From: Trileptium ribeirensis
Taxonomy: Eukaryota > Nematoda > Enoplea > Enoplida > Thoracostomopsidae
Assembly: GCA_030248225.1 (NCBI GenBank)
Contig: JASANE010011767.1
Coordinates: 1-64,000 of the forward strand
Reading direction: 5' to 3'
DNA: 64,000 nt
Shown: in pieces, positions 47,591-60,770 of the stretch
How the letters are laid out: each line of letters begins with the position of its first letter
Position numbering within the stretch: position 1 is the stretch's first letter
The notes under the pieces: generated by a model
Told to the model about the DNA's origin: nothing
What the model saw: only the letters and a program-made list of their open reading frames with translations
The model's database searches: none
Position numbers and translations under genes: made by a program

Positions 47591-50500
47591 AGGTACATGT
47601 AAGTCTTCTTACTTCTACGAGTTATAAGTATGAAGCAGTCGTACAAATTTAATATCTAACCTATCTCATTGATGACTAAAAACTATTCATCATCTTTCAA
47701 TGCATGTTGGTTTGGCATAAGAAATGGTTAAAAGCCGAAACCCTACTCTTGAAAGATAAAAGTTTAAGCGCATTCCATGAGGTATAGGCATATCAATTTA
47801 TCTGTTTGACAACTCTAAATTATCTCTTGATCAGAGTACATCTGTATTTATTCACACAGACTTGGAAAAAACAAATGATATTTACCAACAAATTCTTGCG
47901 AAAATTTTTATAACTTACGGATTATTAAGCTAAGCGTTGGTAATTATTCCCTCGTTCAAATAGTATAGTTGCACGACAGTGGCAAAGGCTGTCTTACGTG
48001 TTCTTCTAATATTCTTTAAGATTAGAACTTATAACTTAAAGATGAATGTCTGAATGGTATCGCATTAAAACTGCACGTCATGTAATTAAATCATTCTAGT
48101 AATTATTTTTACCATTTCTGAAAGCTTAATGTTTGTATACCGTTCAGAGTTGCGACACTGTTCACTCAGAAATAATTCATGAAAATGTAATCTTGTTGCT
48201 GGGACTTAACTTGTTACTAATTTTTGTTAAGAAATAACAAATGTCCGGTTTGCGCTCGACACCGTGTCGGTTTCTGTTTAGGTTCGGTTGAGACAGGTTC
48301 GGGATATGAAAAATTTAACAACACTTACTTTTCGAATCTTTGATTAAAGTTAGAAATTCAGTATAAAGTAGTCCTCTGCAGTTTAATTATTACAATTTTG
48401 ACGACACGGTTTCGCCGACCTATATTATATACCGATCTATATAAATTATTAATAGATTTTAGCGAAAGGCACTAGAAGTAGCAGATGTGCTTACGTAACA
48501 TGAAAATATATTTAATGTCGACTCTGGCATAGGCGATACGCGTGTCATAGGAAAAGAACTGAAATTCGCTTAAATTTTGAACTAAATTTGCCACAACAAT
48601 GGAATACCGTATCCACTGGATAAAAATTTAAAAAATGACGTTGGACAAGATTTTCAGGTATGGTATGATATCACAAATTTCACCAGACCAGCAATTTCGT
48701 TCAAGTCATACCGAAAATCCTGAATCGAACTGTTACCATATTTCAATTTTTAGTGATGAATCTCCAGTTGTCGTTCACGAACAGTAGCTTGAAGCTCGTG
48801 CGGTCAAATGTATGATAAAGTTTCCTAAGTAGCATTATATTTAAAGTTACTTCAGTAATATTGGTTAACCTGTTTCACACATACCTTGTTACAAATAATA
48901 TTATAACGCTTAATTAAATCCGTAAAATTGTAGAAACTATGATGTAACAGTAGAAATAAGATTTGGCGTAGATTTGGAAAGTCGTATCTACATCGACATC
49001 CTTAGAACATATCAAAAGAAACATTTGGAATCATAAGCGGAACCCATCCGACCATCTGTCGCTGAGTTATGACGATTAAAGCTACATCGTTAATTATTTG
49101 CACTAGCTATATGATCTAAATTAAATAATACAATGCCCTGCTGCCTAGGGTAGTTGGGAATTCAATAACATCGCTTTATATCAAATTCAGATTTTAAAGC
49201 AGTGGGATTTCCCGCGTTTTTCGATTAAACATTTGATCAGATTGTGCTCAGATTTTCAGCGCAAAACTTGTAGCTCAAAATCTAAACACAATGAAAACTA
49301 TTTTTTAACTTTGATTTGAATTTTTCGTTTATCTGAACATTTGAGGACTCAGTGTTTTGATGTGTTCAGTCTGTAGCCAATTAAAGATAAGAAAAACAAA
49401 TTCATAATATCAACTTAAGATTTGAAAATTAATGAAAAATTCTGTAGTCTTTCTTTGAGCAAGTTCTATTTTGAAATCCAAATTTTGAGGTGTAAGACTG
49501 AACATATGAACGCAGCTCTTATTAGCTAGTATAACAGTATTTTAAGTATTGACGCTCTGTTACTAATATTTCTGAAGAAAATCTGTTGTCACGCATTTTA
49601 GCGTTTACAAAATGTCTCTACACACGCGTTATATTTTATAATGTATAGTTCATTTGTAATGAACACTTGTGTTCTAAATAAAGCCGATGTAGTATATGAT
49701 AACAAGTCTGCATTTATCATGTGATGTACCTCAGCGCTTATTGCTGATCGCCTAACAAACTTCAATTACATATATTTGACAGCGTCAGTCCATCCTCATT
49801 TTCAAATAGACATATAATAAGGTGATGAAATAGTTACCGCATTAGTTAAACAACCGTGTTAGTCTAAACGAAATTAATGCTGCTGTTGTAGGTTGAAGTT
49901 GTTTATGATCGACTATACAGCGTTAATACGCTGAAGCTTGCTGTGCCAAAATTAATAAGAGTTATTAGATGGTCCTTATAGTTTTATTTCTGAAACAATA
50001 ACAAATCCAGACTAATGGTAGTGAAAGTCAAACCGAGAGATGTAATGGATATGCAGGTTGTCCCGTCGTCGATATACTAAGTCTGAGCCTAAGCTAATGT
50101 TTCTATATAAATAAGCGCAAAACTAAAAATAGAAAATAACAATCGCTACAGTTATAACGTTACACCCTTCACCATAATTTTGCGATAACATTTTGAAGTA
50201 GGTTCTATTATTTAGTGCATAATCTGTTTAGGCAGCATTTTGTTCACCATATAAGCAATATCAGTATGTACACTCAATCATTTATTGAAAGCAACATTCT
50301 AAGGTTACAAAAATTATATATTAGTACTTTTTGTATTTGCATCTAATCTCTCTTCAAACCTATGATGGTACAGCAAAATGTTCGCGGTACATGCAGGATG
50401 TAAATAAAATGTAATGATTCCCAAAATTTGCTTGTCTATAACTGCAACTCTATCAGCAAAGTGATTTAAATTACTTCCCGAAATTAACCACCAATTAAGG

Positions 50501-53500
50501 AAAAGCTGATAAAAATTGTGTCGGTTTAGAGCAATAGTTTGACCGTGTTTGTCTATGCGATACAGGTAAAGCCTTGCTAGCTAAACTGCTGGTACACATG
50601 CAAGTCAAAATTTGAAATTCTAAACATAATTTGAAAATTTTTAGACCAAAAAATACAAAAATGTAAGTAATCCAACACTTCTGTTTAATTAGAAATCTTG
50701 TGTTTAAAATCAAATCAAACTTCAGAGTATTCAACTTTATATTAAAGTTTTACCATTGCTTCTAGAAATCAAGCATTGCTTATCTATATTAAGTAAGAAA
50801 TTTTAATTCGACATTCAAACTTGTATTTTATATTATTCCAGCTGTATATCAAACAGTGTGGCTGTAACAGTAATATCTTGTAACGATATGAACCAGTGAT
50901 ATGTCATATTTAATTTCGCCTTCAATAATTTAACTGCACTGGAAGTTGAATTAAATAAGCAAAAATACTGTTGCACTAATTTATATAGCTGCGGCACCTA
51001 CTAAATCATTAGGCAATACGGCTTGCTCAAATTTTGCTTAGTAGTACTTCGCTGTCTTTCGAGAAACATTTTAGAATACCATTAATCTATCCATAATATT
51101 CCACAAAGATCATATATAGATTTGATTAAGAAATTTATCATACAAATTGGTACTTAGCTATGGCATTAGTATTACGTGTTGTGTGCTGGTAGTACTCGCG
51201 AAAATACTTGTGAAGCTTTGTGGTGATTGTAATAGAGATGCAAAAGGCGATGTCGACCAAATTTAAGATCGTTCTTGCTGACTAGCAACTAACTAATTTT
51301 AATATTTTTATGTCGCCTTCATTTAATACAAAGACACTAAAGTGATAACTCTTTTGTAAGCGTCCGTTTTTGAATATATTTAGTTTCAGTGAAAAGTTGA
51401 TATATAGCTGAATTTTGGTACACTATCACACCTTATACTTTTATATGTTGTATGTATGGAAAAAGAACTTAATTTAAAACTTGGACCTGCAGCCCAGATA
51501 TATAATGACCGTCCGAAATGAATCACGTATTGCTTACTAAGGAACATAGTTACAGATTTTGCTCAATTGATAATACTATATTTCCAAAACAGATCAATTA
51601 TTTCAACTAGATGCGTCAAACCTAAGTTGGATATTTCACCTAAGTTTAGCAACGTTCATGTTTATATTGCGCTTGGGATGTTCTGGTTGTCTGTAGAGGA
51701 ATCAAAGTGGTCCTGATATTAGAGCCTTCCACCTCTTCTCAAATTATAACGACTCCACTGTGTCTTATTTAGATTTTAATCCAAATCGGCATTTGTTTGG
51801 GCGTGACAAGTATGTCATAATTTATAAATTTTTGAATCCTATGGGGTATGTTAGATACGTTTTGAAGAGGTTACTCCTCCATTTTTGTGACCGATTGAAA
51901 ATACTTTTTCAGTTACATCTCAAAACACTGGTTTCGCATCAAAAATATTACAAATATTTTGTTGTTAGTTTAAGCAAGATCTACGACATGGCGAGACCAA
52001 CACTATTCTTGTAGACTCGGGGATAAGCGCATAGGGCCACAAAATGCTGTCCAAAAAGAACACATTTCAACCATTTGTGTACCATATTTTTAATATAGTC
52101 GTTAATAAAAGCATTATATAGCAAGACTATAAAAATTCTCGAAGCTGTTGTAAATGATCAGACACTTGATTTGAATGCATGTGTAAAAGATGTACCCTTT
52201 TGGGTACGGGGCTGTACTGTAGCTGCTAGGACCTCTTTACACAATGCATGATTTCGGACATGACAGCAGCCACAAATTGTTGCAACCAGCTCAGGGGTAT
52301 GAACTATCGGTACATTATCAAGGCGGTACATTGTAATGATCTGGGCCCCGGGTAATTCGAGCCTTCACCGCTGCACTGGCACTGCCTGTGCTACTACAGT
52401 ACATCGTTCACACTAAAATGCGTGGCAAACAACGTCCTGATGCAATGGCTCGAATGCACAGCTACCAAACCAGACCCGACGGCCTTTGGATTACTATTAT
52501 TGTCAGAGATGAGGCAAATACTAATAAATTTTTGCCTTTGCAGTGAAATATTATTAGTCTTGTCAACAATAAACATGAAACATGTAAGATAACCTATTAT
52601 ATTGTCTTTTTTATTTCTAAAAATAGTTCTACAACCAGTTTCATACATATATATTAAATATGTCTTCTATGGGTGTGGTCAAAAACAGTCAAACCCTGAG
52701 GGGAGGAAATAAAATGCAGGCCATGCCGTTCTCGATATACTATTCTTTAGACATAACCTAAGCTAAATTCCCTATATGAAACATATATTATGCCTAAGCC
52801 TAAGTCGGGGGGATGCCGCCCCACGAACACCCCCTGTTCCCGTTTCTAAGCTGTTCTTTTTTCTAACGTTATAACGTACCGCCCCTCAGGGTTACCTGAA
52901 CCATTAGGTCTATGGCTGAACTGGTATGCACAGTAATTGTAGAACCGAGCCTATCCGCAAAATAAATGTCTAGCTCATATCAGTGCCCAAAACCAGTAAC
53001 GTTTTAAATGAAACTTCATACAAATGCTGCGTGACTCTGAATTCTAAGTCTGAATGTTTAACTAAATGCAATTATTTAAAATCAGGGCGGTCAACACTGA
53101 CTATTGTTTTTGGATTTATCAATGTTGGCGCAAGATGCACTCAAAACTATTGCGTTATGCACAAAAATGTTTGAATTTATATAAAATAGTTAAACCTGCG
53201 AAAGAAAAATTTATTTGAATACAAGTTTTATATCTACTTATTTATAGGCTTCAAGTACATACGTTTTGCATGTCATCTTAGCACAGCATTTCGTCTTATT
53301 TGTAAAGCATGTAACTTGTTGGACGGGCAGTAAAACATACAATGCTTTAGAGCACTGCTTTATACAACAACCTGAGGGACTCACGGAAAATAACAGAGCG
53401 CACCTGCTTTGCTCAACGTCATTACGAATATTTTGGCGATATTATGTTAATTCGACAAAAAATATGATATATCGTCGCGATGTTAGGCCAAAACTCTAAT

Positions 53501-53694
53501 GATGCTCTTTGGGTATTATCGTGTTGATGAAAAAATATATGCCATGTTTATAAGCTAAATATGTGCCATGTTTATGGAATATTCCTACGAAGTACGAAAG
53601 ATTTATGGTTTAAAATGAACTTTACTGTGACCATTGGCCATCGGAATGGGATAGAATTCTACTAAAATTATATTTTGCAATTTTACTATATTGC
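47591..53694. other. Six kilobases of mainly AT-rich non-coding DNA
   Basis: No gene recognised; open frames are short. A diverged repeat pair lies at 50,025-50,175 and 52,685-52,880. Both read GTCAAACC, then ATGCAGG, CGATATACTA, CCTAAGCTAA and finally TATAACGT-AC. The second copy contains CCCC-rich inserts. A GTTCGGTTGAGACAGGTTCGGG patch lies near 48,285. Frames at 51,760-52,014 and 52,394-52,648 are not supported by domains. Confidence 0.45.
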
Positions 53695-53702
53695 TATTAC
53701 CA

Positions 53703-54130
53703 AGAGTGTATTAGGGAAGAGTATGGCACTTCCCAGAAACTCATATGTAATGTAAAGCCGTGTTTGATGCAGCGGGCGTTTTCGGCCTGACCCCCCTTGA
53801 GAGGTCGAGATGCACAGGACCCCCCAGTTTATGGGAGGGTAGCTCGGACCCCCCAGTTTCTGGGAGGGGGTAGCTCGGACCCCCTCCCCCAGTTTCTGGG
53901 AGGGGGTAGCTCGGACCCTACAATTTCTTGGGGGGTCAGTTGAACCAGTAGCTGCTTATAAACTGATTTCCCAGAAATTGGGGGGTCCGAGCTACCTATC
54001 CCAATAAACTGGGAGGGTCTGAGCTACCCTTCAGACACAGGGGAATCAGGCCGAAAACGCCTATGTCATCAGACACGGGTTTACATGTGAGTGCAGGGAA
54101 GTGTCATACTCATCACAAATGCACTCTTAA
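53703..54130. mobile_element. hAT-like MITE with a CCCC/GGGG hairpin core, 8-bp target duplication (one mismatch)
   Basis: The flanks TATTACCA (53,695-53,702) and TATTACTA (54,131-54,138) form an 8-bp duplication with one mismatch, the size made by hAT transposases. Ends are AGAGTGTATT and, inward from the right, TTAAGAGTGCATT. The inverted repeats continue through GAGTATGRCACTTCCC, a CCGTGTYTGATG block and GGCGTTTTCGGCCTGA. The core reiterates a unit CCCCCCAGTTTCTGGGAGGG plus GGTAGCTCGGA four to five times, first in one orientation and then inverted (about 53,830-54,030), so it can fold into stacked GC-rich hairpins. It is related to 61,331-61,687 by its ends. No coding frame. Confidence 0.82.
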
Positions 54131-54138
54131 TATTACTA

Positions 54139-56799
54139 AAATGTTGCATAAAACGTGATTAATTATTAAACGTTTAGAAGAACTTGTTTATTTTGTATTA
54201 ACTAATTTCAATGATTTAACATGTCATTCGTTTTATTGTATTGCCTGTTTTTATATCACGAATTAACAGCATCGAGGTCTAGAGTAGAGAAAAACTGAGT
54301 CGGTTCGCTACGACAGTTTTACTGCTTATATTATGAAGTCAGTCAGTATCAATAGCCTTAACCGTGAACTTGGTAAAGGGTACACAAGTATGTCTAGGTG
54401 GTAGTCTCTTTTCGGGACTGCTTCAATATCCTTGTTACACTTGGACTGTATTAGCTCCATATAATTTGGTATTTGGTTTAAGGCTTGATTCTCCCCGGAC
54501 CGGGCGCTTCCATTACGTAGCAAGCAAATTCGACACTGGCTGCTGCTTGTCTAGGTCTCTCAGCTCTTTTGCCTTCTTCTTTCTTTTGTAATGAGCGACA
54601 GTATGGTCGGACCAGTTTGCCGGATATGCGCCTCAGTTTAGGCGCTTTCCATATCGTCTTTTGGTTACGTCTTTGCTGATGCTCAACTAATCCAGTTCTG
54701 CCAGTTTCTTAATGCCCTATCTCCAGCACATAAGATTACGACCAGAGTTATTGATATTAACAACATGAGCTATTTTATATCAAAGTATAATCGTATAATA
54801 ATTAAATCATTTGCAGCTTAATATCGATTTCAAATCACATTATTTTCAGGTAGTACTAAATGAAATGCCTGCCACAACCTGAGTTGCATCCCCGAACATT
54901 GTTGCTGTTTTATTTAGTAGGAAGATGTTATTACCTTCCATTACATTAACACTATTCTATTCATCGTCATTGCTGCTAGTAACTTTTGTGACACGAAACA
55001 ACGCCCAGCATCACTACAGTCACGGGTCTGACGGCACCGGTAAGCGTTACATTTGTTAATATTTGTTTGTTAAAAGTAGGCTTTCGCACTGCTGGATATA
55101 TGGTTATTGATAGTTTTGTCATAAATTTTTTGGCAGTGGAACGAATAATATTGGTCGATTAATGTATGCATGCTCATAGAGGCGAGAGGGTGATTATTGC
55201 ACTGAGGCTCAAACTCCCCCGCGAAAAATTTTGTTAAAACTAACCAGAAATCGGAGAAAATAAGCAAAAGTGGTTGATATTGGCAAAAATCGGAGGAGAA
55301 TAGACGAAATTTAAGAAAAATTTGAGTCCCAAAAATTTCGAAGATTCTTCGGCCCGCCGGCCTGCTGATCTCCCATGGAAATGACCCACCTACCTCGGCA
55401 ACGTCTACTCATCGATGTGACTTTGAATCTCGTGAATGTGTGGATTAATGCCAATGTTTTAATCAATATTATTATTTATTTCGTAATTAATACGTGTAGT
55501 TTAACCGAACTAAAGCAATGAATATGTTCGCAATTGCAACGCATATGTGATAGGATCTGCAGAATATTAATAATGATGTTTTGTATCATTACACCAAGGA
55601 ACGACTTTAGCTCTGACAACTCGGGACCACTTAGGTTTAGATTGTTCTAACGCTTATATAAGAACTCAAAGGCTAAAATACTTACTGTTTTTAGAACGGC
55701 GTTTGCACTTATACAATAATAGACACAATAAATTCACTTATGCAAGCAGATGTGCTTTAGAATAAGATGGAACAACAGGAGGTAACAGACGTAGAAGATT
55801 GTCTACTCTACTGGCAAAGTAATGCCGTTTTCAAGCTTACACCCCATAAATGGGCCTGGGCCAAACTCTGAATCTGGCCGTTTTCACGCCAAACGTGAAC
55901 CTTTTTAATTCTAAATCGAAGTTGCATGCATAATTTTGCAATTCCTCATCACAAGTGAAATAGACTGTGTATAGCAGGCCGCAGCACTCCACAGACTTCC
56001 ACCTATCGGAAAATTCCCTGGCAACCCGTTCGATTACTGCTCACAAAACAAAACTGCCACAGAGCCAAAGACTTGGATCAGGCCCAACGAACATAAAAGA
56101 ACTTGACCTCTCTGGCTGATCAGATCCTTCATTTTCAAACAGGCCACAGCTCTGTAATATACAATCAAAATTATCATATTGTGAACTAAAACAACTTTAA
56201 TAGTTTTTGTGCAGAAAAAGTTGAAATTTTGAGCTGTATTTTGCTTCAGTGTGTTCCAAAAGTGTAAATTTCCTGTCCGTGTTAATACATATGCTTTCAT
56301 TTCTTCATCCCAGCTTTATCAATGGCCGAGCTCATGCTGCATGGTGCTGTAACTTTAACCTGGAAGACTGAAACTTAGCTTGCTAAACTACATTTATTCT
56401 GACTTTACATAGCTGAATAAAAATAATCCTTCTCTAGTACCATGACAGTGTATCTGCGAACCTACTGTATAGCAAATAATAGGTTGCAATTTATTCTTCG
56501 TCGAACCAGCACCAGCTGAAACACATAAGATTCAAAAATGCTCTGCGTGACCCACCAAGAACTTGTATCACCTAGGGGGTCTGTATTTGGTGTTCAAGTA
56601 CCAGAAAACTTGAATTTGACTGTCACCTCCATCGGGAGGGGTTTTCAATTTGACGGTAAGAACATGGTTGGGGTGTAAATGTGGTGGTACAATTATATAG
56701 TAGGGTATCACAGAACTCTTGACGGTTCATTCTAGAGTATATGGGTTCCAGTCGATAGTCCAGGAAAATATTGGGGTGGCTTACGTTTATGCGTGAGTA
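54139..56799. other. Non-coding stretch
   Basis: Positions 54,330-54,740 are less AT-rich; minus-strand translation is lysine/arginine-rich and partly open in all three phases, but interrupted and unassigned. Positions 55,200-55,380 resemble the dispersed repeat (AAAATTTTGTTAAAAC words, then GGCCCGCCGGCCTGC). Otherwise no gene or repeat ends recognised. Upstream exons of the gene starting at 58,687 could lie here but none could be identified. Confidence 0.4.
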
Positions 56800-57237
56800 A
56801 ACTTAAGGTGACCATCCTATACTGTCATTACCGATATCGAATCGCAAACCCTTGTTACGGAAAACAGGCTTAATTTCATTCAGGTTTTCGCTAACCGAAA
56901 ATTGGCAAAATCAAATCAAGTGCCAGAAATTAGACCTTGTGTTCGAACAGAATTTTGGCGATTTCTGTTTGCAAATATTCTGTTCCCTAATGTATTATCA
57001 TTTAAATTTGAATTATACAGTCTTCGCGAACAAATTTAATGCAAAAGTGACGTCACAATCAAATCGATGAATTTTTGTTCTCAAACATTTGGCTAATTTT
57101 GCTTCAATTTTCGCTAACACAAAATGGTTAGATTTCGATCGCGAGCGCTGTGTTCGCGAACAATTTCAATTGACCAAAAGGTAACGAATTTTAACCAAAA
57201 ATACAAAATAGGATGGTTGCCGGGGTCATCTTAAGTT
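56800..57237. mobile_element. Non-autonomous element with AACTTAAGRTGACC termini, TA target duplication
   Basis: The left end AACTTAAGGTGACCATCCTA and the right end (inward AACTTAAGATGACC, then CAACCATCCTAT) are inverted, with TA outside both (56,798-56,799 and 57,238-57,239). A TA target is typical of Tc1/mariner-type insertion, but the palindromic TTAA context makes the exact ends slightly ambiguous. 438 bp, no coding frame beyond a 72-residue shadow. A diverged relative is at 42,688-43,176. Confidence 0.7.
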
Positions 57238-57239
57238 TA

Positions 57240-58686
57240 GTCGGGCATTATGGCAAACTATGTTGGCCATAATTACGACCTATTATATGTGTCATCAACC
57301 TGGGAGGTAGTAAAGTCGTAAACGACCGCGACGTACGGCGACCGATATAAAGTGGGAAGCCTGAAGAGAGTAAACTTTTTAATAGAGTCCACTATCATCG
57401 ACTTTTGGTGACACGAAACACTCAACCACACTTTGCTTTAGGCAAAATTATGACGATTTTTGTGTTTTTCGTTTACAGCTACAACTGTCCCAAAACAATT
57501 AATATAGAATTTATTAGCGTACCCTGAATGTATGATCTGTCTTTAAGGCTCAATAAACCTGAAGGGAGGCATGCTAATAAAGTAATAATAGCTATCGTCG
57601 CTAGCGAAAAGAATAGTAATTTGATTGAGTTCAAGTTTTATCATCACCTCCCAGTTAGACTTGAGCCACAGTCTGCAAGTAACACGAGAATCGAAGCTTA
57701 GCGAGGGCTTGTGCACAGAATATACGTATGGGGAGTAGAGCCTATGCTATATGTACGCCCCAGGGGTTGTGTCGACCTTTGTTGGCATTTAATATTACAG
57801 CGTAATTTGTCAAATAATAAATGAGTTGCATAATTTTTATAAATTTATCTATGCGAATATATTAATTTCATACATTTGTTGTGCGGGATATCACGTATTA
57901 TTGTTCAAGCAACATATTCTGTAAACACCATTTATTTCAATATATTCTATACATTTATAGTGTGAGATATCGCACATCTTTTGTTCGCCCAACATAAAAT
58001 GATATATTTACAAATTTAAGTCATTTCAGATAAATGTTTTATATACCTAAATCGCGTAAAATTTCAGGTAAAAGCGAAACTGGGAATTTTCACAAGGTAA
58101 TCTATATTTGGCAAGTGTTTTCTGCAGATTTGTACCGACCGTCTTCCAAAGCTTTAATATAGCCTAAGCTAAAACAGTACCGATATTGGAAAATGTAAAA
58201 GCAATAGTCGACATATTTTTTATGTTACCAAACTAAGCCTTAGCAGTAAAATGAAGTTTACAAAACATTGATATCTCTGTACATGGCTGGTATATCGCTA
58301 GTTTTCACGCTTTTCTGCGAAGATTAACAATGACTTGCTGAAAGTTTTGGAATTCTGCAGTTTCTGATAAACGCTCATTTATAACAATGTGATAAAATAC
58401 AGAGTAAGTATAATCTTATCACAATACTGTAAACTAGATATCAGCTGAATTGTTGGTTGAAATTCATTGAATTATATACCATGCTTTTGAATGAATTGAA
58501 ACACTTTTGCCATTGAATTGCATTTGAATGACTTTGACATTCGATTATTTGTAACTTAATAATTCGTGAGTGATAACTTAGAGCCGTTAACTTCCACTTG
58601 AAAAGTGCATAAAATTTGATTGTTTATGACAAACATATTGTTAACAAATTTTTTCTTTGGTAAAATTCATAATTTCGTCTATATAG
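57240..58686. other. Stretch immediately upstream of the first recognised NPDC1-like exon
   Basis: Probably intron of the NPDC1-like gene, because the exon at 58,687 begins after an acceptor (CGTCTATATAG) and needs one base from an upstream exon. I searched for a cysteine-rich or signal-peptide exon and saw none. Two ATATTY-GTGCGGGATATCRC-like segments (57,880-57,905 and 57,955-57,980) form a short diverged direct repeat. Confidence 0.4.
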
Positions 58687-58788
58687 AACGTTATGGTTCG
58701 GACTTGCGGCCAGACCCAATAGAAGAAACGTTGATAAATGAATTTGAGCAAAGAATCCGTGCTCAACATGGTCAACAACCTCAATACG
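58687..58788 (+). CDS. NPDC1/CAB-1-like membrane protein, internal exon a
   Basis: First of four phase-matched exons of one plus-strand gene. It opens after CGTCTATATAG, takes one base from an upstream exon and ends ATACG|GTAAGC one base into a codon. The 34 residues hold a short helical segment (IEETLINEFEQRIRAQ) that parallels the conserved DEID-F-x-QEL segment following the cysteine-rich region in NPDC1 proteins. In vertebrates NPDC1 is a type I membrane protein of neurons linked to proliferation control; CAB-1 is the nematode relative. The signal peptide and cysteine-rich exons expected upstream are not found, so the gene is partial. Family assignment rests mainly on the transmembrane exon at 62,977 and the order of regions, not on a database search. 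Confidence 0.72.
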
Positions 58789-59542
58789 GTAAGCTTACTA
58801 TCGTGAAGACATTTAGGCAGCTAGATATTCAGTAAAATTTTGGAGTAATTCGTTTGGGTTCCTCCAAGAATTGTCCAACCACAAATGGATTAGTTTTGCA
58901 GATACTACGATAATTTTGATATCATTCGACTGAGCTCTGAGAACAGGACCAAAAAATGGCCATTTCGGCCACATATTTTTACCTATTTGTTGTGTTACAA
59001 ACTGTGTTAGTTGCTGCCCATAATTTTCAAAAAACTTTTCTCAGAAAATGTATAATTGTATATACTGAAATGTTCATACATTTACACTTTTATTTTTTCT
59101 AGTTTTTCTATAAATGTATTTTTAACGGATAAGCTAAACAGAGTGTCTTACTCTTCTACATTTTTATATCTAATTTCGATATTTCCATTTACGTGTTTTG
59201 ATTGAATGTAATACAAAATTAGGTCAGTCCACTGTTGCCAACGTAAGTGGGTTCTCTAGATAGTAAACTATATATTTTTCTTCATTTCGCTTCATGTACG
59301 GCTATCTGAATTGTAACAATATTTTTCATTTTTATTGGCCTTCCAAAATTAGGCAATTTTCACATTCTATCGCTTTTTTCGGTATTGGACTTTTTTCAAC
59401 GACCAACATTAGTCATACGTCAGCGCCCTTACTAGTTATAACAGTAATTTGACTAAATCTGAAATATCTTATTAAAATTTTGAATTTAATTTAGAATTTT
59501 TTACACAAAGGTGTTTATCTCTATATTATTATATCATTTTAG
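58789..59542 (+). other. Intron between exons a and b of the NPDC1-like gene
   Basis: 754 bases, starting GTAAGC and ending ATCATTTTAG. T-rich, with no repeat or nested gene recognised. Confidence 0.7.
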
Positions 59543-59703
59543 AGGATGAAGTAAACCGAAACGAGGATAATTTGGATAACTATTCCGACAAGGAAAGATT
59601 CGAGGGTACTGATAATAACAACTATTATGACGTGGGATCTTCGGAGATGAATGACGAGGTACAGTATGGCGCTCGGGAAAGAGAAAATGATCCTCCGGAA
59701 CAG
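59543..59703 (+). CDS. NPDC1/CAB-1-like membrane protein, acidic exon b
   Basis: 161 bases between ATCATTTTAG and CAG|GTAATT. Its first two bases complete a glutamate codon begun by exon a and it ends exactly on a codon. The roughly 54 residues are strongly acidic and asparagine-rich (NRNEDNLDNYSDKERF, then DNNNYYDVGSSEMNDEV), predicting a disordered extracellular stalk. The frame stays open into the intron to 59,847, but the donor and phase match with the next exon favour an end at 59,703. Such acidic linkers vary in sequence among family members, so this exon alone would not identify the gene. Confidence 0.72.
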
Positions 59704-59909
59704 GTAATTACACATTATTTTCTTAGCATCGACCGCTATTTTAGTTATTTGGCTTGCTTATCTACACTTTTATTTTGTGGCCAAGACACAAGTGTAGTAA
59801 ACGAGAGCATTTTGCACATCGAAAATTTCTGCTGGGTTACGCTATGATCACATGTTGTCGATTCAACCAGTAGGAGTGTATATCCCGCCTACAGTCCCTG
59901 AAGTGTTAC

Positions 59910-60770
59910 AGATTATCCGCAAACATTACACCTTTGTTTTGTAAATCAGGCAAATTGATATACGGCTTTATGACACCGGTTGACCTGTTGTTAGAAGAGC
60001 CCATGCAGAACTTTTGATATCGTCTCAATTATATAGGCGCGCACATTGTTTCCGATCTGATTCGATTTGCATGGGTGTCGTATTCAAAGTTTCGCATTAC
60101 ATGCGGTCCGAATCGATTCGATTTGCATGGGTGTCGTATGTGAAGTTTCTCATTACATCCGGTCCAAACCGATCTGATATACATGGGTGCCGGATGACGA
60201 GTTTCGCATCATGTCCGGTTCGACAACGCATGCTCCATTTCAACACGCTCACGCTAGGTGATGCGGTGATAAAATAGTTACAGGTTTCAAGCGAACATTA
60301 GACCTTCATTTCGTAAATCCGGTAATTTGTTATATGGCTCTATGACAGCTATCATAATAGAAAAACCCAAGAAGAGCTTTTGATATCGTCTCAATTATAT
60401 AGGCGTGCAAACAATGTTTCCGAATCGATCCGATTTGCACGCGTGTCGTATGTAGAATTCCGCATTACATCCTGTGCTATCCGATCCGATTTGCATGGGT
60501 GTCGCATGAGGAGTTTCGCATTCTGTGCGGTCTGATAACGCATGCACAATTTTAACAGGCTCGTGCCAGGTGATGCGGTGCATAGAATAGAAACAACATG
60601 CAACGTATATACACATCAGATGTAAAATTTAGACGTATTGAATCGGATTAATCTGGATCGGTTGCAATGTGACCACAAACTGGGTTGGATATAACTTGAT
60701 CACAAACTGAATCTAAAATCGGAACAGATCGGTATGGTATGATCGGACGCGGTGTGAACACCGCTTTAGC
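59910..60770. repeat. Nested tandem repeat in intron 2 with octamer-like motifs
   Basis: A unit of about 370 bp (59,910-60,282) is repeated at 60,283-60,605; each includes TTTTGATATCGTCTCAATTATATAGGCG. Inside each, a subunit of about 57 bp starting near CGATTTGCATGGGTGTCG repeats two to three times (from about 60,062, 60,119, 60,174, 60,426 and 60,485). Three subunits contain the exact octamer ATTTGCAT. The array is followed by GATCGG-rich sequence ending GGTGTGAACACCGCTTTAGC at 60,770, which resembles the GTGTTCACAC ends of the 10.4-kb MITE, so the array may belong to a TIR element. The matching left end is weak. Frames at 60,014-60,277 plus and 60,391-60,616 minus are repeats read through. 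Confidence 0.7.

Noticed and set aside
59704..59847. Open extension of exon b past CAG|GTAATT
   Set aside because: The extension is hydrophobic and unrelated to the acidic linker, and the donor phase matches the next acceptor exactly.
60391..60616. Overlapping 70 and 73 residue minus frames as small genes
   Set aside because: Both are tandem repeat sequence read through, each with the repeated GATCCGATTTGCATGGGTGT unit.
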